NCBI RefSeq assembly: GCF_000004075.3
Contig: NC_026657.2
Location: 7,006,001-7,070,000 of the forward strand
Reading direction: 5' to 3'
Source: Cucumis sativus
Lineage: Eukaryota; Streptophyta; Magnoliopsida; Cucurbitales; Cucurbitaceae
DNA: 64,000 nt
Shown here: positions 12,408 to 23,000 of the stretch, piece by piece
How the letters are laid out: every line of letters starts with the position of its first letter
Position numbering within the stretch: the stretch's first letter is position 1
Notes under the pieces: generated by a model
Databases searched by the model: none
What the model was told of the DNA's origin: nothing
What the model saw: only the letters and a program-made list of their open reading frames with translations
Program-made: the position numbers and the translations under genes

Positions 12408-13800
12408 TTCCATAGTAATTTAGCTGGGAATTGCAGAGTCTATATTAGTGGGTAATGGTTGAGCTCCATATTTTTTAGTGTTGAAAGAAGGTGTAGATGA
12501 CGGACTGAGTCAGTGCTCTTATTATAGTCTTCCTCGAAGAGTATGCTGCTTTGCTTTTCCTATTACAAGTCAATGAAATTGTAGTGTTATTTGGTGAGTG
12601 TCTCTCAACTTTGACCTCAAACTTTTGTAATGGAGAATGGATCTTCCCAATCAAAAGCCAAAAACTCATACACTTTCACCTTCACTAAATAAACCAAAAT
12701 AGGGAACAAGTAAGTGTATGAATGAATCACTAGGAATTGATAGTTTTGTACCTATTCAAGTGGTAACTGTAGAAGGAAACATGGTTTCTGTCTGTCTAAC
12801 TTCAAGTTGGGCCATCATCTTTTTTTTCAAGTTTTGAAATTTTCAAAACAACTGGAACCATTCATAAAAGAGATTGAGTGTCTCTTTCTTGGAGAGTCAG
12901 GTTATTGGGGGCACAACTACTTGATTTGAAGTCTTTTTCCTTGAGTTTAATGTTGATAAGAAGGAAAACTTTTTTGTTTTTAAAGAAGTAAAAGTTCAAA
13001 TAATAATACTTTTGGTTTAGTTCATGAGTTTTCGTGGAAGTTTGGAAGTATCCTTTTGAAAGTATAGTACTTAAGTTTACGAGGAATTGTTGTAATTGCA
13101 ATATTATGCACATAATTAAAAGGTAATTAAGATGGAGAAAAATGAAAACCCAAAATGTCAAATGGTCAAAGTTTTAAATGATGATTAATTCATTGGTCCA
13201 AAGTTGAAAAGAAAATTTAAAATTAAAAGATGGAATTCAAATCTCTTAACCATATAGTCCACAGAAGATTAAAATTGAGTCGGAAATTATATAAAATATT
13301 ATTGAAATCAAACAAAAGCAAAACAGTCATTAGTTATTACAATAAAATTAAATTAGCCTTTCACCTCTAATGACTCTTAATTTGTTTTCTAAGTTTTAGA
13401 TAACATCAAATATATATTTTGATTCCCAAAATTCCACGCGTTTCATTTCATAAACAATATTCAACATTTACCTTTACATAATAAATTGATTGTGTATATT
13501 TAAATTTCTAACAGTATAATAATATGTAGACTTCTAGAAAAGAACAAAGAATTGAAATATATCATCAATTGTATATTGAAAAATATATTTAATTAGTTAA
13601 TTAAGATTGAGAGATGGTAATCGAAACAAAAGCATGCATACGCAAGAGAGAAAATGACAAGTAATGTCTCGTAATATATACATTTATCATTATATCTCAT
13701 ACATCCAAAAAGATCATATATCACACACCAAAATTGACATATATATCTTACTATGTTACTCTCATTTCTTTCCCCAAATTAAACTAATCATATATATTAT
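12408..13800. other. TROL 3' flank and AT-rich intergenic DNA
   Basis: The TROL 3' UTR probably covers the first 250-300 bases. The remainder is AT-rich with no credible reading frame, RNA gene or terminal-repeat element that I can see. Confidence 0.5.
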
Positions 13801-13805
13801 ATATT

Positions 13806-14060
13806 GAAGAAGTCAGATTCGAATTGAAAAGAGTTGTGAGTGTCCACATGATGTGTGGACGTAATCAAAGGGTTTCCATCTTACGTCACCATAAATAATG
13901 ACGTACGTCAAATAATTGATAAACAAAGAAAGAATATGTAAGGAAGGTACGTAAGAGAAGGGATTGTTGAATTAATTTTCAACTCTCTTTCCGCGTTCTT
14001 TCTTCTTCTTCTTCTTCTTCTTCCCCTTAATTCCACACCTTCATCATCAACTCAACTCTC
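13806..14060 (+). promoter_or_regulatory. Upstream (older) copy of the WRKY promoter block
   Basis: This stretch shares several words in the same order with 15330-15545 just ahead of the WRKY gene: GAAGAAGT near the left end, then CACATGATGTGTGGACGTAA, then TTTCCATCTTAC, and a final CGCGTTCTT followed by a CTT-rich tract. It also contains a perfect 7-bp inverted repeat with a 5-bp spacer (GTCCACA/TGTGGAC, 13842-13860) and the perfect 12-bp palindrome TGACGTACGTCA (13899-13910), which carries two TGACG-type bZIP cores. No WRKY coding sequence follows it, so it looks like the leftover 5' end of a tandem duplication. Confidence 0.7.
13998..14024. repeat. (CTT)n microsatellite
   Basis: Eight consecutive CTT triplets are visible in the sequence, in the leader-like part of the duplicated promoter block. 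The equivalent position in the downstream copy, after CGCGTTCTT, has only a short CT-rich stretch. Confidence 0.9.
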
Positions 14061-15320
14061 TACATCTACATCTACGTTTTTCAGTGGACACCACACTTGA
14101 ATACAACTCTATCTACTGCTATATGAGTGGGCTTATATATATGTATATACTTACTTTTTCGACCCACAGTAATATTCTAATTAACATGAGACCAATATTA
14201 TGAGTATATGAGCCATTGAGTTGGTTATATATTGTAGTTGAACCAAGTTTACTAATTTATACTTGATTGATTCTACTGATTTCTGTTGTCAATCAATTTC
14301 TTTTGGATTGGTCAACCAGTTTGTTTCTTGTTTTCAAAAATATATATTTGTGTCTTTCAAAGGTGTTTAGTGAAAAAAACTTCTTGTTCTCCAAAATTTC
14401 TCCAACCATTATCTTCAAGCACAAACTTACCCATATTATATCTCACACCTCTTCCCAAATTCCTCAAAGTTTGAAGCTTTTTCCCTTTTCCTCATTTGGG
14501 TTCTTTGTACATATGATTGGGATTTGAGAGTGACCCATTTTAGTGAACGAAACTCACTTTTCCCCTAATTTTGAAACCTTTTAAAAATATAATGTTGGTT
14601 TTAATTATGTAATGTAAATGAAAAAAAAAAAAAAAGAGTGGTATATGTGAGAAAGAAAAAAGGAAGGGTAAAAAAATATCTTCAAATTGAAATATTAAAA
14701 ACTCAAATATAAGTATATAATATATGATAGGCTGTATAGTATGTATACACACATTAATTACAAACCCCTCAAATTGACATGTTAGATTGTTATAAAATTA
14801 TTAAATTTATAGTAATTCAAAATTAGCCCTAACACTTTAATTTATCACATGGAGTAGAGAGGAAAATTTATTTTCAATTATTGCTTGATAACTAAAAAAA
14901 GAAGTAAAGATTAGTATAGATTGAATGTTACTCATCCACTTGAAAATTAACCCGACGTCTTATTGGAATTGTTAAATCAAAAGAATATTGCAATGTCATA
15001 CTTGACCACATATAAAAATATATAGATGATGTATTTTTTGCTAATATATGACATTAATAGTAGGGAGGCGTTGAAGTGTTGCATCTCAATATTATGATGT
15101 TGATTAATTAGTTAAAGTCAAAAGGTAAGTGTGAAGATCACTTCCTTCCATTGCATAGTAAAATTGAGTTATTGTACTTTCGAACAACTCTACGTGATAA
15201 CCGATTGATTTATTGTCAATTTTTAATGAATATTGTTAAAAGTTAAACTCGGTCAAAAACTTATTTTAATTTTTTTTTGGTGTGTGTTGGAAGGAATGTA
15301 TAAATATAATATTGATAAGG
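14061..15320. other. Sequence between the two WRKY promoter copies
   Basis: No gene is seen. W-box cores in reverse orientation occur at 14310-14315 (GGTCAA) and just before it (GTCAA near 14288). A poly-A/purine tract lies near 14620-14680. ORFs here are Phe/Leu/Ser-rich and look like chance frames. Confidence 0.5.
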
Positions 15321-15329
15321 TTTTTGAAG

Positions 15330-16042
15330 AAGTGAGATGCGAACTGAATTGGGGGATGAATGAATGAGTGAAAGTGTATGTGAAAGGTTCACATGATGTG
15401 TGGACGTAACCAATGGGTTTTCCATCTTACTTCACTACTTCACATCACTCTCACTCTCTACAATCAACAATTCTCTCTTCTCTTAATGAAATATATAAAA
15501 TAATCTCAAATTTCAAACTCCATTTACGCGTTCTTCCTTCTCTTCCACATCATATCATATCATAATAAGAAGAGAAAAAAAAAACAATTTTAATCCCTTT
15601 TGAATTGGTCAACATTTTCCTCAAATTTACCCCCAGAATTTCTTTTTTCTTTCACAATTATTCATTCCCTACTCGGTTTCTCTTTCAAAAAAACAACTCC
15701 CTTTGCCGCAGCCCTCTTTACACGTCTTCTCCTTTCAATTCAATTTACGACCTCTTTAAATATAACCCCTCACTCCCCATCTTTCTCTTCAAACCCAACT
15801 CCCACTTCTCTCTCTCTAAGTTTCTCAACCCTTCTCTCCCCTTTTCCTCCTTTGGGCCTTCTCTTCTTCTGCTTCTTGTTATTCATACAACACTCCTTTC
15901 TCCTCTTTTTTTTGAATGACCATATTATCCTTTCTAAATCTCTCTATTATTCCATCTTTTGAGGTCTACGGGACTGTCACCACCCCCACCCCCAACCCCG
16001 CTGCCGCTCCTGCTGCCATTTCTTCCTTCGGATTGTTTGATA
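15330..16042 (+). promoter_or_regulatory. Promoter and long leader of the WRKY gene
   Basis: It contains the CACATGATGTGTGGACGTAA block (15390-15409) shared with the copy 1.5 kb upstream, a W-box in reverse (GGTCAA, 15607-15612) and a TATA-like TTAAATATA at about 15755-15763. If transcription starts about 30 bp after that TATA-like site, the leader is about 250 nt, pyrimidine-rich, and contains an upstream ATG at 15916. The W-box is compatible with auto- or cross-regulation by WRKY proteins. TATA and start positions are inferred. Confidence 0.55.
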
Positions 16043-16143
16043 ATGGAAATTATGGAACACAACAGTTTGATCTCCGAGTTGACTCAAGGGAAGGAACTCG
16101 CCCTTCAACTCAGAACTCATCTTCACCCTTCTTCATCCCCTGA
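15916..16143 (+). other. Upstream ORF overlapping the WRKY start codon
   Basis: A 75-codon frame begins at the ATG at 15916 (GAATGACC context) and runs past the WRKY ATG at 16043 in a different frame, ending 100 nt inside the WRKY coding region. If it is in the mature leader, ribosomes that start here cannot reach the WRKY start by reinitiation, so it would reduce WRKY translation. An unseen intron in the leader could remove it. Confidence 0.4.
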
Positions 16144-17502
16144 ACAAGCTTGCCTTTTCTTGACTGAAATGATTCAATCTTCTTTTGAGAAAGCGCTTTT
16201 GCTTCTCAATTTCAATTCTTCTAATCTAAAAACCCATCAAATTTCTTCGTTGGATGAACAAGAAGGAGAGGAAGAGGAAGAAGAAGAAGAAGAAGTGGAA
16301 GAATCATCCACTAAGAAAAAGAGGAAGATCAGTAGAAGCAGAGATGCGTTGAAAAAAAGGTAACTTTATATATATATATATATATATAATTAAATTCATT
16401 ATTAGTTACATTTATTTGAAGATTGTATATATTTAATCAATTGGATTAATTTTTGGCAGAAAATTGCTTCCTCGATGGACTGAGGAAATTAAGGTTTGCA
16501 ATGGAAGTGCTCCTGAAGGCCCTCTCAATGATGGTTATAGTTGGAGAAAATATGGGCAAAAAGATATCCATGGTGCTAATTTCCCAAGGTGAAATTTCAT
16601 TTATCATCAATTCTTTTTAAATTCACAACGAATTAATTAGAATGTTTAGTTAGTGATTAACCATTTAATTCCACATGTTTAAAGAATAGTCAACAGACTT
16701 AATTCAATTGGGATGAAGAATAGTCAACAAATCTAAGTTGCAAGTGGAGCACATGAAATTCACATACACACATCATTAAAATTATTCTTTTCACATGTGT
16801 TTTTTTCTATACAATAAACAAATCATTAACCCCTATCAACTACACAACTTGCATCTCATCGAGAGAGATATTACTAAATTATGAAAGTCTCTAATCTTTT
16901 GAATTTTTCTCTTTTCTTTTTCTGATTATTGCAGATGTTATTATCGATGTACCCATAGAAATGTAAGAGGATGTTTGGCAACAAAACAAGTTCAAAAATC
17001 TGACAACGATCCAAATATCTTCGAGGTAACATACAGAGGAAGACACACATGCAACCAATCCTCTAACTTGGGATCCACTTCCATTTCGTCTCAAAATCAA
17101 ATTTACGAAGAAACAAATCAAATTCAACAAAAACCCAATTCTGAAATTTGGTTTGATTTCGGAGACAACAATTTTAATCTCAAAACAGAGGATTTCGACC
17201 AAGTTTTTCCACCATTTTCATTTTCCTACGAGGAGCCGATAATGAACCCGACTTTTATCCCCGGCGAGGACTTGACTGCAGCAGTGTCGTCGCCGGCGAC
17301 GGACACGGCGTGGGATTGGAGCGGGTACGACGGCGGAGTACAGAGGGTTCAGTCGTCGGAGCAATCGGCGGTGACGGAGATAGTTTCGGCGACAACTTCA
17401 GTGACAAATTCGCCGATTTATAATGGGGATTGGGATTTCTCGCTTGACAATATTGATTTCGACCATAATTTCCCCTTTGACTCTCTAGATTTCATCTCTT
17501 GA
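16043..17502 (+). CDS. Group III WRKY transcription factor (WRKY41/53/30 type)
   Basis: DNA-binding regulator of defence and senescence genes that recognises W-boxes. Three exons, 16043-16359, 16460-16588 and 16935-17502, join to 1014 nt, 337 aa. The start MEIMEHNSLISEL is the first in-frame ATG and matches the group III N-terminal helix. Then come an acidic run of about 14 Glu/Val residues (about 87-100), a basic nuclear-localisation stretch (KKKRKISRSR, about 97-106), WRKYGQKD at 134-141, and a zinc finger C154-x7-C162-x23-H186-x-C188. This C2HC finger defines group III. The introns interrupt codons for Arg (106 and 149); the second splits the domain at the conserved FPR position. The C-terminal half is Asp/Phe-rich (ending NFPFDSLDFIS) and is a likely activation region. 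The exact member cannot be fixed from sequence alone. Confidence 0.95.
16688..16727. promoter_or_regulatory. Paired W-boxes in WRKY intron 2
   Basis: Two copies of GAATAGTCAACA lie 34 bp apart, each containing AGTCAA, the reverse complement of the W-box TTGACT (16688-16693 and 16722-16727). They could serve WRKY autoregulation from inside the intron. This is inferred from motif identity only. Confidence 0.4.
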
Positions 17503-18590
17503 CTTTTTCCTTATTATTATTTTTTTTTATCCACGTAGGATTTGAGGTGTTTTTGTTTTCTTTAGATATTCTTCCATTGTGTAAGAATAACTTTGTGAAC
17601 TGTGGGGATTAATCTGTGTAGTTTAAAGTTTATTAATTTTTTTTTTTAGGGTTTATTCATGTATTATTGTAGTTATTGTTTTTTTCTTCTTGTTTAAAGA
17701 AGTGTAATGATGATTAAGTTAATGAATAATATTTTTTGTAGTGATTTAAGAAAATGTTGAAAACTCTCTATTTACATTATAAAAAAGAAAAAATCAGGAA
17801 GTCTTGTGTATAATATAAGAAGAACTTGCAAATATAGGGTTTCTTAAGTATATAAAAATCGTACTATATTGCTTATAGAATTTTATTATTAATTATTAAT
17901 AGAATCAAACCATATAGTAATGTAGTTTATTGTTTTATTCTATCACCAAACTTAATGGAGATGAATAGTATGGGCTTATAGCCCAAATCACTTGGGAATT
18001 TGATTCAAATATTTGAATATATGCCCTATTTGCTAATAGTATTACATAAAAATTATTTTCATGTTCTCAATGATACATAGTTGAATGAAATATATCCAAA
18101 TCATTTGTTAATGGATATCAACTATTACACCCAAAATAAGCAGGAAAAATAAAACAATAAATTAATAATTTACAATTACCCTTAAATAATTCTAAATAAT
18201 CTTCTTAAAAAGAAAACCAAAATCCAATAACTTTCATCACATACAACCTCTTGCATTGTGATCTAGACAAACACACATGAATTTTCTTGAAACAAAGTGG
18301 AAAAAAGAATCCACTAGGTTTTAGAAGGAACTTTAATTTACAACACTTGTTTAAGAAAAAAGTAAAAAGAAAAAAGAAAAGAGATGTTGGTGTAGGAATT
18401 TTGACAAAAGAATTTGTGAGTTTAATTACTAGGAAACCACCATGTTGGTGGGTTGGTCAATAGGTCAGAGCCAAAATTAGGGTGTGTAAATTGATGATCA
18501 ACATCTCATCATCTTTTATTCAACACACTTGAGAGAATTAATTAAACAAGTTGCAAAAAGAATAAAGAAGAAGAAGAAGAAAAAAAGAAA
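17503..18590. other. WRKY 3' flank and intergenic DNA
   Basis: The 3' UTR probably extends to about 17740 (ATGAATAATATT). The rest is AT-rich and no further gene is seen. A purine-rich tract near 18558-18597 runs into the reductase relic. Confidence 0.5.
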
Positions 18591-18592
18591 AA

Positions 18593-19510
18593 AAGAAGGC
18601 CTCCATAAGTATCATCTCATCATCATATTTGTATTTATTTGAAGCCTCTCTCTCAATTAACTTTCATGTGAGTTCATTTTGATGCGTTCCTCTCATTGGC
18701 ACTTCATCACCATTCCTACAAAATTAAGATAGAGATGTATAATGAAACTATATGCATTTAAATTAGGTTAAAATATACAACTTAATTACTTGAATTTAGG
18801 TATTAATCATGTCTCTTTAAAACTTTAAGCTTTTGAAATTTTAATCCAAACAATACAGTTGATGTTTGATATTATCTACAGTTTGGAGTTTTCAATTGAG
18901 CTTAAAAATATATATATATATATATATTGTTGCCATTTATCTTACTCAAAGTTATCATGGTAGATTAGTTTCTCATAAAACTTTACTGTATGTATTAACA
19001 TAAACCCTTCTGTCCTAAAGGTTTTGAAGACTCTATCCCACAAAATTATCCTATAAAAAAGACCTTACTATACCATTATATTGAAAAAAAAATACAATCA
19101 AACTTGCTAAGATGAACATAGTTTAACTATATGAAATTCATGTGATATATTTACATGGAATCTCTTTATTACAAATTGTACTAGATAAAAATTACAGCAG
19201 TTTTTTTTCTGAGGGGCTTTCTTTCTTTTTGTTTTTTGTTATTATTTGGTAGAGACGTGACAAAGAAAATAAATGTTGGAATCATAACTTTTGGAGACAA
19301 TTTCTGTCACATTTCAAATTTTTATTTGTTTTTTCTATAAAAATAATAATTATTATTATCATTATAGTTATGATCAGAATGATTAGTGAAAATGGAGTTG
19401 GAATGGGAGAAAAAGAAATAGAAAAAGGACAGAAGTATTGAGAGAGGCGTCTAGTAGGATTCATCCATTAACTCCTTGAAACCACTGGTTGTCTGCTTTG
19501 ATTTAGACGG
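18593..19510 (-). pseudogene. Decayed fifth copy of the tandem reductase gene
   Basis: Two pieces resemble exons of the neighbouring reductases in the right order and strand. Bases 18593-18722 align with exon 5 of copies A-D (shared words include AAGTATCAT, CTCTCTCAAT and GAGTTCATTTTGATG, and a TTGTAG acceptor remains at the far end). Bases about 19449-19510 align with the middle of exon 3 (ACTCCTTGAAACCACT). The exon 5 piece has gained indels that break the frame. Exon 4 and the first two exons are not recognisable, and the space between holds AT-rich sequence with a (TA)n run at 18908-18928. This is a host gene relic and is much older than the duplication that made the intact copies. Confidence 0.75.
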
Positions 19511-20116
19511 TATTGGTGAAAATGAGTTTCCTCATCCTTCTCCGTTTGATGCATCATTCAGCAATCTCCATAGAAAAAAAAGGTCAATTCACATGTGGAT
19601 CTTTAATAATAATAATAAAGAAGAAAGATGAGTATTGTAATTTAGGGAAATGAAGCAATCAGAGAGAATAATGAAAAAGGTAAAGAACCTTTGATAATGG
19701 GCTCTTTGTTCTCGATCTTTATTTCAAAAGGACAGTAAATGAAACTGAGCCACCTAAACCTTGGCCTACCCATCATGTCGGTTGATCTTTTTGTTTTTTC
19801 CACTTCTTCCTTCTAATCTCATCAATTATTGCAATCATTTATTCTCAAACTTTTACTTCTTAATAACGTTCAAATCTCACTGAATACATATTTTTTTTTA
19901 TCGAATTACATTAATTTATTTATGTGTTGATTCTTGTTGTTTTAGGTTATTGGTTATTTTTCATTTTCAATTCCTTTAACAAAGAATTACATTAATATGA
20001 AGCACCGTGCCAACAATATAGTTTTTTTTTAACTGTTTGGGATAAGAGAAGAAATCTCACCCATCCCTTTGAAGATAGAAGAAGAAATCGGAATAAAACA
20101 ACCTCCAGTTATTTGC
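19511..20116. other. Intergenic DNA left of the duplicated block
   Basis: Nothing recognisable was found. It is AT-rich with an (AAT)n-like stretch near 19605-19618 and no credible coding frame. Confidence 0.45.
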
Positions 20117-20252
20117 ATTGCAGGAGGATTGCCTTAGCCATATGATGGTCCAACCCATTATTGGTTGAGCGTGGACGTACACCAAACAAATTAGAACCAC
20201 ACGGCTACCTTATAGAGCAGCTTCATTAGAACAATATATATATATAATTAAT

Positions 20253-22207
20253 CTAGGAAATTTGGTTTTTGCAGCAACGGAAAGCATCCTCAAGTATCAT
20301 ATCACCATCGTATTTATATAAGAAACCTCTCTCAATAAGCTTATTGGAGTTCATTTTGATGTTTCTGTGGGGAACTTCCTCTGATACCCTGCAAAACCCA
20401 ATCATTCAATATTCAACACTTATATAATATCATTATCACCTTGGATTAAAATTAAGAGGCAAATGGATGTTAGACTTAATTTTCAAAAGCTAAAAACCAA
20501 AAACCAATTAAGTTATATTTATTTAGTAACTATTTGATTTTTGTTATTTTCTTTTTACTAGTGTTTTCATGAAATCAAGTAAAATATATTTGAAAACTTA
20601 AAAAAGCAGGGGTCAAAGAAACTTTTTGTTTTTGGAATAACTTAGTTAAGAATTCAACTATTTGAACTTAAAAAATAAAATAGACTTGGGGGCACCTATT
20701 TGACCCACCACTCAACTTTAATATAGTAAGCTTACACATGTATGGAGATGGTGAAGAAGGTAGTGTAGTTGATGAAGAAGGGTAGCAATTTAATTACTAA
20801 ACAGAGCTACGTAAATGACTATTAGACGGAGTTGTTAATTACCCGTGCTTTTGTTTTAACTGAGGATGGTGAAGATGGTAGTAATTGGCAGTATCCGAAG
20901 AAGACAAGAAGGAACTAGCACACAAGAATCTGCCATCGATTGAGCTTTGTTCCATACAGAAAATGTGGGCATCACAAACATCATTAATATGTACGAGTGG
21001 AACTTTACCATTCAATTCTTCAAGAGATCTAAAGTATTTAAAGAGTTCACTTTCGTCGATGAACTGAGAGAATGTGATATAGGTGCTTAGAGCAGGAGAA
21101 GGTGTGATGCTCATGGTGCTTAGAGCAGAAGAAGGATGAGGAGACTCCCCAACGACAAGGCCGCACGCCAATGAAACCACTTCCAACCTTTCTGATTCCT
21201 CGCTCTCCCTAAACTTAAGCAACTCTTTTTCTGTTACCGTTTTTGATTCCACGTATTCCTGAAAAGCACATCATCGTTAAATTAGAAGTTCAGTATTTGA
21301 ATTATGTTAAATAACCTTTCGTTTTGAAATACTCAACTTTTAAATGTTAACTTGATTTATTAGATATATAAAGTAATAAAACGTTTAAGGAAACGGTTAA
21401 TGTTGAAAGTTCGATAACAAAAAAATCAATCCAAAACAACAAAAAAAAAAAAAAAATGTATAGCACAACGGATAATTGAATATAGTAATGAAGCATAAAA
21501 GATGTAATTAAACTGTAAGAGGAAATGTTTGTTTTTAGGTACCAATATAAGTGAGTCAGAAAAAGGATAGGAGAGATTAAGAGGGGTCCAACAGCTTTCA
21601 TCAAAGAACTCCTTGAAACCACTCCCGTCGTCTTTCATCGGCGACATTGACACGATGGAGGCTGTGTAGATCAACCGCCTCACCGTTCCCGATTCCACGC
21701 AAAATTTGGTTATCATCTTCGTCGTTGTAACTGATGCTTCAGTGGTGTTCCTAAACTGTTTTTTACCAAGCATAAACATTTTATATAACAACGAAGTAAC
21801 CGAAAAACTCCCTAAAAAGAAAAAAGGAAAGAAACCTGAGATCCTTGAATGTGGTGCATAGGAGTAGCGAGATGGAAAACAAAGTGAGTGCCTGTAATGG
21901 CAGCTTCAAATTGATGGGGTTTGTAAATATCGGCTTCAAACAACACTAAATTGGTGGTTGCATTTGGGAGGCTCTTTAAAATCCCAACCTTTGATTCATC
22001 ATCTTGAAATAGAAAAACAAAATCAAACTGATTTTTTTCTTTCTAAGAAAATAAAGAAATAGGAGGATTGAATTTTAAATATTTTAAATTACCCAAATTT
22101 CGCAGAGTTGCATGGACGATATGGCCGTTTTGAAGAAGGGTTTTAACGAGTGAAGCAGCTACATAGCCAGACCCTCCGGTAACACAAACTCTGTAGCAAC
22201 CTGACAT
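20253..22207 (-). CDS. Reductase A: DFR/anthocyanidin reductase-like NADPH-dependent SDR
   Basis: Extended short-chain dehydrogenase/reductase (SDR108E type) expected to reduce a carbonyl on a phenolic or related substrate with NADPH; the substrate is unknown. Exons in transcript order: 22207-22093, 22002-21836, 21755-21543, 21258-20843, 20388-20253; 1047 nt, 348 aa. The Rossmann motif VTGGSGYVAASL is at about 8-19, the TASIVSMSP serine region in exon 3, and the catalytic Y167xxxK171 (YVESK) at the start of exon 4. The fingerprint VHINDVCDAHIF lies further on, and the C-terminus is ERGFLYKYDGDM. Compared with B-D it carries an extra 11 residues near the middle of exon 4 from a 33-bp tandem repeat. 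Exon 3 ends SLILVP-side (CTTATATTG) where B and C end SFLQ, so the donor has shifted in sequence but not in frame. Dihydroflavonol reductase, anthocyanidin reductase, vestitone reductase and HC-toxin reductase-like are all possible labels. Confidence 0.92.
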
Positions 22208-23000
22208 TTTTCTTCTTTATTCCCTTTTCAATCTTACAAACTTTTTTCTTTAATTAAATCTCTCTCCACTTATTTATATATATTCGAAAAAGCTTCCAAG
22301 GATACACCAATCACGTGTTCTATTTTTCTATCTCAAATTTTATTTTATTAAATTAAATTTTCATTTTATTTTTAAATTTTTTCAAATGTAATAAAATATT
22401 ACAAAATTTCTACAACTTTAATTTAGTCTAAGAGTGTGTTTAAGTGTTTATATACACAATTTTCTCCAAATTTTGGTCGGGGTGTTTTTTTTAAATAAAT
22501 TATTTTTCAATGTATTTTGAAAAGTTACCCAACAACTCAAATTCTTTTTAAATGATTTTTTTTTTTCAAATTCACATACTTTAAAAAAACACAAATTAAA
22601 TTGAATTTATGGCATCTCAACTTCTAGGAGTAGATGCAATTAATTTTGTTGTCCATATCTACCATTTTCGAAAACAAATTTATCAATCATACATAATTAA
22701 TAACTAAAATGCCAATTATATATGATGTTGAATATTATTATTCACACATATATATGTTGATATATTTCATATTTTCTTTGTGAAAATTAGTGATTAGAAA
22801 ACAAGATATTTAATTATTTGGGTTTGGAGTCCTGATGAGCAAGAACACTTGGTATATCATACATTTTATTGAGTTATACATAGTGGTAGATTTTCAATGC
22901 TGAATGTATCCAAATAAAAATATTGAAAATATAAGAGTTTTTGTAGACATATATTAAATTATTATGAAATGGTCACATCCTACCAATTTCATTAAAACAA
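22200..23000 (-). promoter_or_regulatory. Promoter of reductase A and 3' flank of reductase B
   Basis: A TATA-like ATTTATATATATT lies about 65 bp upstream of the A start codon. A perfect G-box CACGTG sits at 22312-22317, about 105 bp upstream. The equivalent position in copy C (28649-28654) reads CACGTA, so the G-box palindrome is lost there. The remainder is AT-rich and homologous to 28547-29373. Confidence 0.5.
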
